NCBI RefSeq assembly: GCF_050717515.1
Contig: NZ_JBOITL010000025.1
Span: 470,880-534,879 of the forward strand
Reading direction: 5' to 3'
Length of the DNA stretch: 64,000 nt
Source of the DNA: Clostridium_AD sp050717515
GTDB lineage: Bacteria > Bacillota > Clostridia > Clostridiales > Clostridiaceae
Both the position numbers and the translations under genes were made by a program. The notes under the pieces are model-generated. The model did no database searches and was not told where the DNA came from. It worked only from the letters and a program-made list of their open reading frames with translations. Shown here piece after piece: positions 50,900 through 59,725 of this stretch (position 1 is its first letter; each line of letters begins with the position of its first letter).

Positions 50900-52363
50900 A
50901 TGAAAAAAACAATAGCTTTAATTCTTGTAATTATAAGCACACTGAGTTTAGGGGCATGTAAATCAAAAACCAGTGACAAGGTAGAAAAAAACAACTCAAC
51001 TGAGCCGGTAGAGGTAAGAATGGTGATGAAAGATGTAAGTCCAAAAGATCCTATAGCTCAAAAATATATAGGACTTATAGAAAAGGGTATGGCGCAGGAG
51101 GGAACAAAAGTTAAGATTAAACTTGTGGAAATGCCTTCAGGTAATTACGCTGAAAAGTTGAATTTAATGTTACTTGGTAAAGACATTCCGGATATTATAT
51201 ACTTCCAAGGTGGAGACCAGCAGATATCTCAGCAAGGATTACTCGAGGACTTAACACCATATATAGAAAAATCTAAGTATATAAAACCTAATTTAGAACC
51301 ACAAAATAAAAAGAGACTAGAAAACTATCCTTACTTATTATGGATTAAACCTCTTGCATCAAAGGTTCCAGTAATGAGAAGTGATTGGTTTGATAAATTA
51401 AGTACATCTAAAAAGCTTATAGAGGACCCAACTATAGAGAATTATTATGAGTTTTTAAAACAATTAAAAGCTTCTAATTTAGGTGGGAAAGGATCGCCAG
51501 CATTTGCATTAACAGCTGCTGGTAGTGTTTTAGAGATTGACGAAATATTTGACCAAGCTTTTGGAAATAAATCTACATGGATAAAAGATGAAAATGGTAA
51601 GTATATTTTTAATAAAGTTTCTAACAATGAAAAAGAAAAGTTGACTTTTTACAATAAACTTTATAAAGAAGGAATACTAGATCCAGAATTTTTAACTAAA
51701 AAGTGGGATACAAAGGAAAAGGCTTTTTATGAAAATCAAGCCGGTGTAATAGCTGGAACAGCAGGAAAAGTTATAGATATTTATGAAGGTAAAATTAAAA
51801 AGGCTAATGGAGCGACAGTAGGACTTACAGTTTTACCAGCAGCAAAGGGCAAAGCGCAAGGATATTTACCTATAGATGTTTCTAAAGAAAATAGAGGCAT
51901 AGCTATTTCTTCTACATCTAAAAATAAAGACATTTCCTTTAAGATTTTAGACTTTTTAGCTAGTGAAAAAGGTCAATTGATAGATCGTTTAGGTTTTGAA
52001 GGTGAGCATTATGTAATTAAAGATAATAAAATCCAGTTAACTGAAAAATCACAAGAATGGTATGCGAAATTTTGGGAGCCTTCAAAAGTTGCTCTAGGAA
52101 AAGAACTAGAAAAACCACTACTGGGAGCGGCAGGAACTAAGTCACTAGAAGATGTTAATAAGCTTTATATTGAAGATGTTAATTTTATAATCCCAGAAGA
52201 ATTTTCGGTTAAATGGGATTCTATAAATAACCTGTATAAAGAATATTCAGCAGATATAATTACAGGCAAACGTCCTATAAGTGATTTTGATAAATTCGTA
52301 ACGCAGTGGTATAAAAGTGGTGGAGAAGATATAACTAAACATGCTAATAAAGTATTAAAGTAA
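50900..52363 (+). CDS. LplA/YtcQ-type lipoprotein solute-binding protein
   Basis: A 487-residue extracellular sugar-binding lipoprotein. The signal peptide ends in the lipobox LSLGAC with Cys20. The mature part has the family features (LNLMLLGKDIPDIIYFQGGD, DLTPYIEKSKY, RSDWFDKL). It hands an oligosaccharide to the two upstream permeases. Members of this group often bind complex plant or wall-derived glycans; the exact ligand is unknown. Confidence 0.9.
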   Translation: MKKTIALILVIISTLSLGACKSKTSDKVEKNNSTEPVEVRMVMKDVSPKDPIAQKYIGLIEKGMAQEGTKVKIKLVEMPSGNYAEKLNLMLLGKDIPDIIYFQGGDQQISQQGLLEDLTPYIEKSKYIKPNLEPQNKKRLENYPYLLWIKPLASKVPVMRSDWFDKLSTSKKLIEDPTIENYYEFLKQLKASNLGGKGSPAFALTAAGSVLEIDEIFDQAFGNKSTWIKDENGKYIFNKVSNNEKEKLTFYNKLYKEGILDPEFLTKKWDTKEKAFYENQAGVIAGTAGKVIDIYEGKIKKANGATVGLTVLPAAKGKAQGYLPIDVSKENRGIAISSTSKNKDISFKILDFLASEKGQLIDRLGFEGEHYVIKDNKIQLTEKSQEWYAKFWEPSKVALGKELEKPLLGAAGTKSLEDVNKLYIEDVNFIIPEEFSVKWDSINNLYKEYSADIITGKRPISDFDKFVTQWYKSGGEDITKHANKVLK

Positions 52364-52431
52364 TTGGAGAATTTTATCCTATGAGTAATCATATAAATAT
52401 AATAGAAAGTTATTATACGAGGGGGTTATAA

Positions 52432-54000
52432 TTGATTCCCAATGATTATCTAGAAAAAGTATATGCAGGATTTTTAGGAATGAATATGGGTATAAGGCTG
52501 GGAGCACCAGTGGAACCATCATTCTGGACTTGTGAAAAAATCAAAACAGTATATGGAAATATTACAGGCTATGTTAAAGAATATAAAAATTTTGCTGCAG
52601 ATGATGATGTAAATGGACCAGTATTCTTTTTAAGAGCCTTATATGATGATGCAAAAGATAGAGAGCTCGAAGCAGAGGATGTAGGAAGAGCGTGGCTTAA
52701 TTATTCTAGGGAAGGAATAGGAATGTTTTGGTGGGGTGGATATGGAGTAAGCACCGAACATACTGTGTATCTTAATCTGAAAAATGGATTCAAAGTGCCA
52801 CTTTCCGGATCAGAAAGAGTAAATGGTAAGATCTTATCGCAGCAAATTGGGGGACAAATATTTATAGATACCTGGGGTCTTGTTTGGCCTAGCAATATAG
52901 AAAAGGCTGCTGAATATGCTGGAAAGGCAGCTAGTGTATCCCATGATGGTAATGGTATATATGGTGCAAGATTTATTGCAGCATGTATTTCTAAAGCATT
53001 TTCTACAGAAAACGTTATGGAAATAATTGAGGCTGGGTTATCTACTATACCTCTTGACTCTGACTATGCTAGAGTTACAACAGATGTAATAGTGTTTTAT
53101 AATGATCATCCACTAGATTTCACACTTTGTCAAAAGCACCTCCAGAAAAACTGGGGATACCATAAATATTTAGGTGATTGTCACATTATTCCTAATGCTG
53201 GAGTCTGTATACTTTCCCTTTTATATGGTGGTGGTAATTTAGCTAGGACCATAGAGATAGCTACTATGTGTGGGTGGGATACAGACTGTAATGCAGGTAA
53301 TGTGGGAACTATCATGGGAGTGGCTCAGGGTATGAAGGGTTTAGCGGATAATTATAGAAAGCCTATAAATGATTTTATAGCTACTTCTAGTATTTCCGGA
53401 TATTTAAATATACTTGATGTGCCTACTTATGCAAAGGAATTAGCACTTTTAGGGTATAGGCTAGCAAAAGAAGAGGCTCCAAAGAAATTAATAGAATCAA
53501 TTAAACAAGGAGAGATATATTTTGATTTTGAAGTTGCTGGCTCAACTCATGGGTTTAGGCTATCAGATAACAATAAATTTTTGTTAAGAAATAGCCATGA
53601 AATTGGATATGAAAGTGAAGGTTCGCTAGAAGTTATCTTTGATAGGATTTCTTATGGACAGGGTTCTAAGGTGTATTATAAGCCTTTTTACAGAAGAGCT
53701 GATTTTGATGACGAAAGATATAAACCTACTTTTGCACCAAAAGTATATTCAGGGCAAAGTGTTAGCCTTAGCGTATACCTTGAGCAGTGGCAAGGACGCG
53801 ATATAGCAATTACACCTTATGTGAGAAATACATTTACAAAAGAGGATATAAAATTTCCAGTACAAGTTTTGAAAAATAAGAAGTGGCAAATGATAGAATT
53901 TATTGTACCGGATACAGATGGAGCAATGATAGATGAAGTAGGAATCATGGTAGAATCTTTTTCACCAGGAACGGACAGCGCTTTAGGAAGTATATATTGA
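52432..54000 (+). CDS. ADP-ribosylglycohydrolase-family protein, frameshifted
   Basis: The first 522 residues of a larger protein. Residues 1-340 form an ADP-ribosylglycohydrolase (DraG) fold with metal-binding acids in FAADDDVNGPVFFL and GWDTDCNAGNVGTIMG. Residues 360-520 are a beta-sandwich extension. The frame stops at 54000, but the next frame continues the sandwich domain without a gap. In sugar-uptake operons such proteins are thought to act on glycosidic bonds rather than ADP-ribosyl protein. TTG start follows GAGGGGG. It lies in the Lpl operon. Confidence 0.8.
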   Translation: MIPNDYLEKVYAGFLGMNMGIRLGAPVEPSFWTCEKIKTVYGNITGYVKEYKNFAADDDVNGPVFFLRALYDDAKDRELEAEDVGRAWLNYSREGIGMFWWGGYGVSTEHTVYLNLKNGFKVPLSGSERVNGKILSQQIGGQIFIDTWGLVWPSNIEKAAEYAGKAASVSHDGNGIYGARFIAACISKAFSTENVMEIIEAGLSTIPLDSDYARVTTDVIVFYNDHPLDFTLCQKHLQKNWGYHKYLGDCHIIPNAGVCILSLLYGGGNLARTIEIATMCGWDTDCNAGNVGTIMGVAQGMKGLADNYRKPINDFIATSSISGYLNILDVPTYAKELALLGYRLAKEEAPKKLIESIKQGEIYFDFEVAGSTHGFRLSDNNKFLLRNSHEIGYESEGSLEVIFDRISYGQGSKVYYKPFYRRADFDDERYKPTFAPKVYSGQSVSLSVYLEQWQGRDIAITPYVRNTFTKEDIKFPVQVLKNKKWQMIEFIVPDTDGAMIDEVGIMVESFSPGTDSALGSIY

Positions 54001-54532
54001 TGAATTTAAAGTTTCTGGAAAATCTAAGTATACTATTGATTTTGCTAAACAATCTTTTGAGTTCCAATGTGTAACCCCTTTTGCTCATAATCATGGAGCG
54101 TGGGGTATAGAAGAGGGTTGTATGAGGTGTATGAGTATAAGTCAGTGTGAGGCCTACACAGGAAATTATTATACTAAAGATATAAGTGTAAAAGCCACAG
54201 TGAAGCCTATAAATGGATTGTCTCATAATATCGCATTTAGAGTTCAAGGCGCAGAAAGAGGATATCATGCAGGGTTTAATGGAGAAAACAAAGTAGCGCT
54301 TATTATAAATGAATTTGGATTTATTCCATTAGTAACTGTAGACTATAAATGGAACTTTAATAGTGAATATGCCTTTGAGGTTTTAGTTAAAGAGGATAAA
54401 ATATATTTTCATATAAACGGGGAAGAGTTAATTTGTTATGTTGATGATAAATTCAAGTATGGGATGTTTGGATTTAGTAGGCTGGATGCAGGAAGAGCTT
54501 ATTTTAAAGATGTAGAGGTAGAAGAGTTATAG
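53999..54532 (+). pseudogene. 3' part of the frameshifted 52432 gene
   Basis: In the next frame from 53999 the sequence reads DEFKVSGKSKYTIDFAKQ and runs on to 54532, with a LamG/laminin-like concanavalin fold pattern (FRVQGAERGYHAGF, KEDKIYFHINGEEL, FGFSRLDAGRAYFKDVEV). The shift falls between codons for SIY and DEF at 53998-54000; removal of one T would restore one frame of about 700 codons. It may be a real mutation or a sequencing error. Confidence 0.75.
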
Positions 54533-54565
54533 GATGAAATAAGTATCTTACACGTATAGCTATTT

Positions 54566-54611
54566 AAGCCTTGCGGAGTCACTTCTAAGTGATTTTCTGC
54601 GGGGCTTTTTA
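54566..54611 (+). terminator. Rho-independent terminator
   Basis: AAGCC-TGCGGA and CTGCGGGGCTT with an inner CACTT/AAGTG pairing, followed by TTTTATATTT. It ends the Lpl operon. Confidence 0.8.
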
Positions 54612-54616
54612 TATTT

Positions 54617-54811
54617 AATGATAATATCATTATTTCCTTCCAAAGTTTAGCTTGCAATTTGTCAGTAGCCATTGCATTTCCTCTGATGGGGGTGTTAAAG
54701 GATCATCAAAACATTTTTACAACTCATAGGGTACTTGGAATAGCTATGATTATATTAAGAGTGTTTACTATGAAATATATGAATGGGAGGCTTGGACTTA
54801 AGCAAAATTGA
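54617..54811 (+). pseudogene. Remnant of a membrane transporter C-terminus
   Basis: One frame is open for 64 codons to a stop at 54809-54811 and reads like the end of a major-facilitator-type transporter: two hydrophobic helices (ACNLSVAIAFPLMGVLKD and VLGIAMIILRVFTMKYM) with a charged loop between. There is no start codon or ribosome site, and a terminator precedes it, so only a 3' fragment is left. MFS assignment is tentative. Confidence 0.4.
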
Positions 54812-54835
54812 TTTCTTTCAATAAAATAGTATAAT
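54808..54835 (+). promoter_or_regulatory. Vegetative-type (sigma-A) promoter for XPB-like gene
   Basis: TTGATT (54808-54813), 16 bases, TATAAT (54830-54835). It is near-identical with 3417-3444 and overlaps the end of the transporter remnant. Confidence 0.65.
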
Positions 54836-54844
54836 ATAATAAGA

Positions 54845-54871
54845 TGCCACTTGCCACGTGGGTGGCACTAT
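54845..54871 (+). promoter_or_regulatory. CCACGTGG palindromic element, copy 3
   Basis: TGCCAC (54845-54850) pairs with GTGGCA (54862-54867); the loop contains the palindrome CCACGTGG (54854-54861). It begins about 10 bases after the -10 box, at the expected mRNA 5' end. Confidence 0.5.
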
Positions 54872-54889
54872 CACCTAAGGAGGAAAATT

Positions 54890-56557
54890 ATGAGTTGCAA
54901 CACTAATAATCCTATAATTATTCAGAGTGATAAAACTTTACTTGTAGAAGTTAATAATGATTTATATGAGGAAGTAAGAGATCAAATATCAAGATTTGCA
55001 GAGCTTGAAAAAAGTCCGGAATATATACACACATATAAAATTTCACCACTTTCCTTATGGAATGCAGCTTCTAGTGGTATGACTTCAAAGAAGATATTAG
55101 AAATTCTAGAAAACTACAGTAAATATGAAGTGCCACAGAATGTAATAAAGGATATAGAACATAATATAGAGAAATATGGAAAAATAAAGTTAATAAAAGA
55201 AGATAATAGGCTAATATTAATATGTGATGATAAGTACATAATGACTGAAATTTTAAATTATAAATCTATGGATAAATATATATTGGAAAAAATAGATGAG
55301 CGCAAAGTGATTATAAATTCTCTAATGAGAGGTTCAATAAAGCAGTTTTTAATTAAACTTGGTTACCCCGTAGAAGATTTAGCTGGTTACATTGAAGGTG
55401 CAAAGTTTGACACTACACTTAGAAAAAAGACGCTGCATGGAGACGCGCTTACAATAAGAGATTATCAGAAAGAAGCAGCAGATATATTTTATGCTAATGG
55501 AACTGCCAGGGGCGGAAGTGGAGTAATTGTTCTTCCTTGTGGTGCTGGTAAAACAATAACAGCTATGGCCACAATGGATAAAATAAATACAGAGACTTTA
55601 ATTTTAACTACTAATATAACAGCTCTAAGACAATGGAAATCGGAACTAATTGATAAAATGAATATAAAAGAAGAAGATATTGGAGAATACAGTGGTGAAA
55701 TAAAAGAAATAAAGCCTATAACCATAACTACATATCAAATACTTACCTACAGGAAAAATTCTGTATCAGAGTTTGCTCATATGAAATTGTTTAATGATAA
55801 GAAATGGGGCTTTATTATATATGATGAAGTTCATACATTGCCAGCGCCGATTTTTAGAGCAGTAGCAGATATTCAAGCAACTAGAAGACTGGGCTTAACT
55901 GCAACCCTTGTTCGGGAAGATAAAAAAGAAGATGATGTATTTACACTAATAGGACCTAAAAAATATGATGTACCTTGGAAGGTGCTAGAAAAGCAAGGGT
56001 GGATAGCAACAGCTGAATGCAGGGAAATCAGAGTGGCGATGCCAGAAAATCTTAAAATGGAATATGCTGTAGGGGAAAGTGCAAAGAAATTTAGGATAGC
56101 TTCAGAAAATTATAGTAAAATAGATGTATTAAAGGAGCTTATAAATACGCATAAAAATGATAGCATACTTATAATTGGTCAGTATGTACAACAGCTGAAC
56201 ATAATAGCGAAAGAACTTAAGCTTCCTCTTATAACTGGAAAAACAAAGAATGTGGATAGGGAAGAGTTGTACAAAAAATTCAAAAGTGGAGACGTGAAAA
56301 TTCTTGTAGTTTCAAAGGTTGCAAATTATGCTATTGATTTACCTGATGCTAATGTGGCTATGCAGGTATCTGGTACCTTTGGTTCAAGGCAGGAGGAAGC
56401 TCAAAGGCTGGGAAGGATATTAAGGCCTAAAGGTGGAGATAACAAGGCTTATTTTTATTCTATAGTTACAGGGGACAGTCGCGAACAAGAATTTGCAAGT
56501 AAAAGGCAGCTTTTTTTAACAGAGCAAGGATATAGATATATTATTGAAAATAGATAA
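54890..56557 (+). CDS. XPB-like DNA helicase
   Basis: A 555-residue superfamily 2 helicase like bacterial XPB (3' to 5' DNA unwinding, assumed repair role). Residues 1-180 are an N-terminal domain; then IRDYQKEAADIFY, Walker A VLPCGAGKT near 216, YDEVHTLPAP near 300, and motif VI QEEAQRLGRILRPKGG near 510. ATG at 54890 is chosen because AAGGAGG lies 7 bases before it; an upstream TTG at 54851 lies in the palindrome. The next gene encodes its probable partner. Confidence 0.9.
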   Translation: MSCNTNNPIIIQSDKTLLVEVNNDLYEEVRDQISRFAELEKSPEYIHTYKISPLSLWNAASSGMTSKKILEILENYSKYEVPQNVIKDIEHNIEKYGKIKLIKEDNRLILICDDKYIMTEILNYKSMDKYILEKIDERKVIINSLMRGSIKQFLIKLGYPVEDLAGYIEGAKFDTTLRKKTLHGDALTIRDYQKEAADIFYANGTARGGSGVIVLPCGAGKTITAMATMDKINTETLILTTNITALRQWKSELIDKMNIKEEDIGEYSGEIKEIKPITITTYQILTYRKNSVSEFAHMKLFNDKKWGFIIYDEVHTLPAPIFRAVADIQATRRLGLTATLVREDKKEDDVFTLIGPKKYDVPWKVLEKQGWIATAECREIRVAMPENLKMEYAVGESAKKFRIASENYSKIDVLKELINTHKNDSILIIGQYVQQLNIIAKELKLPLITGKTKNVDREELYKKFKSGDVKILVVSKVANYAIDLPDANVAMQVSGTFGSRQEEAQRLGRILRPKGGDNKAYFYSIVTGDSREQEFASKRQLFLTEQGYRYIIENR

Positions 56558-56632
56558 TCTTTTTTAGTAATCTAAAAGTAAATTAGCAATATTTCAGCAC
56601 CTAAGGTGATGAGTAAGAAAAGGCGGTAAATT

Positions 56633-58342
56633 ATGAATACAGCAATTAGAAACCAAATAGAGCAGTTAGCCACATACAACTTAACTGATTATTTAAAAGT
56701 TTCGGATATAAGACCACTACCTAAAAGAAAAGCTGATATGGTAGATGCTATAGAGAAAATAATCACTGATGAAAATGAAATATTTAAAATATGGAAAAAT
56801 CTAAGTGCTTTAGACAAAGAACTAATGGAAGCCCTTATAAGAGGAGAAGGCGTACTTGATTCACGTGAAATAGATAGTATATATGAAAAGCACCATGCAA
56901 ATTCACAGGAAGGTTCTAGGAATAGAAATTATAGAAGACATATATTATCAGAAGATTCAAAAGCAAATTTATTTTTTATTAATGGTAGTATTCCTATCAA
57001 TGTATTTAAGCTATTAAAAACTCAGTTAGAAGAAATAAAAATAGTGTTTACACCTGTTGAAATAAATATAGAAAATTACGTAAATGATAAAAAAAATAAA
57101 TATATTTCCATAGGAGAAGATTTCGAAAAAGATTTTTTGTCTATAATTAAGCTTATTAATTCAAGCAACTTAAAAGTTACTGAATCCATGCAACTTCCTA
57201 ATAAAAGTGCTTTAGTAAAAATGAATGAAGCTTTAAAAAACAAAGAGATCTTTAGCATTGAAGATGTAAAGTCCATAGAAAAATCCACTAGATTATATGG
57301 TATATTTAATTTGTTAATGCTGGCAGCTATCATAGATGTTGATAAAAAAAGCCTTGTATTAACTTATGATACAGAAGATTTTCTAGATTTAAATATGGTG
57401 AAAAAATGCCAATATTTATTAGATACATATTTAAATTATGAGGTAGAAGAATTATCAAGAATAAATGAAATGAAGCTCATGGCTCAAAAAACAGAGCGTC
57501 TTAACCAGTGTAGGAAAACAATTTTAACTTATATTAAGAAAGCCCCCATAGATGAGTGGGTCGATATGGAGCAACTTGCTGGATTTATAAAAAAAACAAA
57601 TAGAAACTTTCTAGTAAAAGCTGTAGGGAAAATAGAAAAATATGATGACTATCATAAATATTATTATTATACTGACAGCTTTGAAGTAACTGAAAGATTT
57701 TTAGATGTTGTGTTTATTGAATATTTATCTACCATTGGAATAGTAGATTTACTAGTTAAAGCAAGACATAGTGATTATGATGTTCCGTACATTGTGGTGG
57801 AATACTTTAAATTAACAGCACTTGGAGCACATGTACTAGGTGTAAATGCTGGGTACAAAAATAATATAGTCCTTCAAGATGCAGGAATGATTATTCAGCC
57901 TAATTTTGAAATAATGGTTCCAGAGGGAAGCAGAAAAGAAAACTATTGTCTTAAGTTAGACAAATTTGCAGAAAAGAAATGTGAAGATTTGATGAATATA
58001 TATGAATTGAATTTTAAGTCCATTATAAAAGCACTTGATAGTGATATCAGCGTTCAGTGGATAATTGACTTCCTTTTGGAAAATTCGAAAAACAATATAC
58101 CTAATAATGTATTAACTACTTTGGAAAAATGGAATAAAGACAGCAGCAAGATAAAGATTAGAACAGTAACTATAGTGGAAACTGAGGATAAATATCTTCT
58201 AGAAGAACTAAGGAGTTATAAGGGGATAAATAAGCACATAGAAAACCAGCTTCCACATGCTTTTGTAATTGATGAACGTAGTGCTAATAAGGTTAAAAGA
58301 GAAATAGAGAAAAAATCACATTTTTGTATATTATCTAAATAA
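56633..58342 (+). CDS. Helicase-associated (XPB N-domain-like) protein
   Basis: A 569-residue protein without ATPase motifs. Its central region resembles the helicase-associated domain found at the N-terminus of XPB/Ssl2-type proteins (winged-helix parts around RPLPKRKADMVDAIEKI and ALGAHVLGVN, then VLQDAGMIIQPNFEIMVPEGS). It follows the XPB-like gene after 75 bases and probably forms a complex with it. In other bacteria these domains are fused in one chain. ATG follows AAGGCGG. Confidence 0.75.
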   Translation: MNTAIRNQIEQLATYNLTDYLKVSDIRPLPKRKADMVDAIEKIITDENEIFKIWKNLSALDKELMEALIRGEGVLDSREIDSIYEKHHANSQEGSRNRNYRRHILSEDSKANLFFINGSIPINVFKLLKTQLEEIKIVFTPVEINIENYVNDKKNKYISIGEDFEKDFLSIIKLINSSNLKVTESMQLPNKSALVKMNEALKNKEIFSIEDVKSIEKSTRLYGIFNLLMLAAIIDVDKKSLVLTYDTEDFLDLNMVKKCQYLLDTYLNYEVEELSRINEMKLMAQKTERLNQCRKTILTYIKKAPIDEWVDMEQLAGFIKKTNRNFLVKAVGKIEKYDDYHKYYYYTDSFEVTERFLDVVFIEYLSTIGIVDLLVKARHSDYDVPYIVVEYFKLTALGAHVLGVNAGYKNNIVLQDAGMIIQPNFEIMVPEGSRKENYCLKLDKFAEKKCEDLMNIYELNFKSIIKALDSDISVQWIIDFLLENSKNNIPNNVLTTLEKWNKDSSKIKIRTVTIVETEDKYLLEELRSYKGINKHIENQLPHAFVIDERSANKVKREIEKKSHFCILSK

Positions 58343-58459
58343 GTATTTTGACAGTAAATTCGTACACCCTGTACTATGAAATTTTCCGAGTGAATTATAA
58401 GCTCAAAAGAACTTATGTTGTTATAGTATAAAAATATATATTAAAAAGGAGATGATAGT

Positions 58460-58996
58460 TTGAACATTAAAAAAGTATTTAATGATTTGATACTTCCTAT
58501 TGCTGGAGCAATAATTTTGGCGCTGTTAATAAACAAATTTCTATTTTTTCAAATTAAAGTTCCTTCAGAATCAATGTATCCTACTATAAAGATAGGGGAT
58601 AAAATTACTGTTACGAAAGTTTATAATAGAGAGAAACTAAAAAGAGGAGATTTAATAGTTTTTAAATCTGATGAATTAAAAATGACATTAATAAAAAGAC
58701 TTATAGGGCTTCCAGGAGATGAAGTTGTTATAAAAGATAAGGGGCAAGTTTTTATTAATGGAAGTAAAATTGAAGAACCTTATGTAGTATATATGGAAGA
58801 TTTAGATAAAAAGTTTAAAGTTCCAAAAGATAAATATTTGTTCTTTGGAGATAATAGAGCGAGCTCGCTGGATGCTAGAAAATGGGAAAATTCGTATATA
58901 GATGGTGAAAATATAAAAGGAAAAGCACAGTTTGTTATATACCCATTTAAGAGATTTGGAAAGTTTTTAATTGGAGAGGATGCTCTTAATCATTAG
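58460..58996 (+). CDS. lepB: Signal peptidase I
   Basis: A 178-residue type I signal peptidase of the Gram-positive SipS type with one N-terminal membrane segment (residues 9-30). The catalytic Ser38 is in PSESMYPT and the Lys79 in LIKRLIGLPGDEV; FFGDNRASSLDARKW is the conserved box E. It cleaves exported preproteins on the outer face of the membrane. TTG start follows AAAAGGAG. TTGACA at 58346 may be its -35. Confidence 0.93.
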   Translation: MNIKKVFNDLILPIAGAIILALLINKFLFFQIKVPSESMYPTIKIGDKITVTKVYNREKLKRGDLIVFKSDELKMTLIKRLIGLPGDEVVIKDKGQVFINGSKIEEPYVVYMEDLDKKFKVPKDKYLFFGDNRASSLDARKWENSYIDGENIKGKAQFVIYPFKRFGKFLIGEDALNH

Positions 58997-59021
58997 AAAG
59001 CTAAATTAGGGAGAAATTAAT

Positions 59022-59714
59022 ATGAAATATAAAATATATATTGTAGAAGATGATTTATCAATAAGTACTTTACTGCAAGAATACATAGCTAAATATGGTT
59101 TTGAGGTAAGGGTAGTAGAAAACTTTCATAGAGTAATGATAGGCTTTAATGAGTTTAATCCAGACTTAGTATTATTAGATGTTAATTTACCTGAGTTTGA
59201 CGGATTTTATTGGTGTAGAAAGATAAGACAACAATCAAAGATTCCTATAATATTTATATCTGCAAGAGATAGTGGAATGGATCAGGTTATGGCTTTAGAG
59301 AGTGGAGCAGATGATTATATAACCAAACCATTTTATTTTGATGTTGTTATTGCAAAGATAAAAAGTCATTTAAGACGAGCCTTTGGAGATTATGCACCTA
59401 AGGTAGCGGAAAGAATAGTTGAAGTTGATAGTCTTAAATTCTACCCTGAAAGGTCAGAAATAGAATTTAATGATGAAAAATTAATTATTACTAAAAGGGA
59501 AGGCGTTCTCCTAGAATGTCTTATGGAAAAATATCCAAAGGTAGTTAGTAGAGACTTTCTTTTAGAAAAAATATGGGATGATATTGAGTTTGTAGAGGAA
59601 AACACTTTAAGTGTAAATATTAGTAGAATAAGAAAAAGGCTACAGGTTCTAGGAATAGATAAGGGTGTAGAAACTATAAGAGGGGCAGGATATAGGTTAA
59701 GTAAAACCTGGTAG
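59022..59714 (+). CDS. BceR-type response regulator
   Basis: A 230-residue OmpR-family regulator. The receiver domain (residues 1-118) has EDD, the phosphorylated Asp in LVLLDVNLPEFDG and Lys in YITKPF; the winged-helix output domain follows (VISRDFLLEKIWDD, RGAGYRLSK). It is co-transcribed with the sensor kinase after it (11-base gap), and a Bce-type transporter follows, so it should activate that transporter when a cell-wall antibiotic is present. Confidence 0.92.
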   Translation: MKYKIYIVEDDLSISTLLQEYIAKYGFEVRVVENFHRVMIGFNEFNPDLVLLDVNLPEFDGFYWCRKIRQQSKIPIIFISARDSGMDQVMALESGADDYITKPFYFDVVIAKIKSHLRRAFGDYAPKVAERIVEVDSLKFYPERSEIEFNDEKLIITKREGVLLECLMEKYPKVVSRDFLLEKIWDDIEFVEENTLSVNISRIRKRLQVLGIDKGVETIRGAGYRLSKTW

Positions 59715-59725
59715 GATGGAATACT

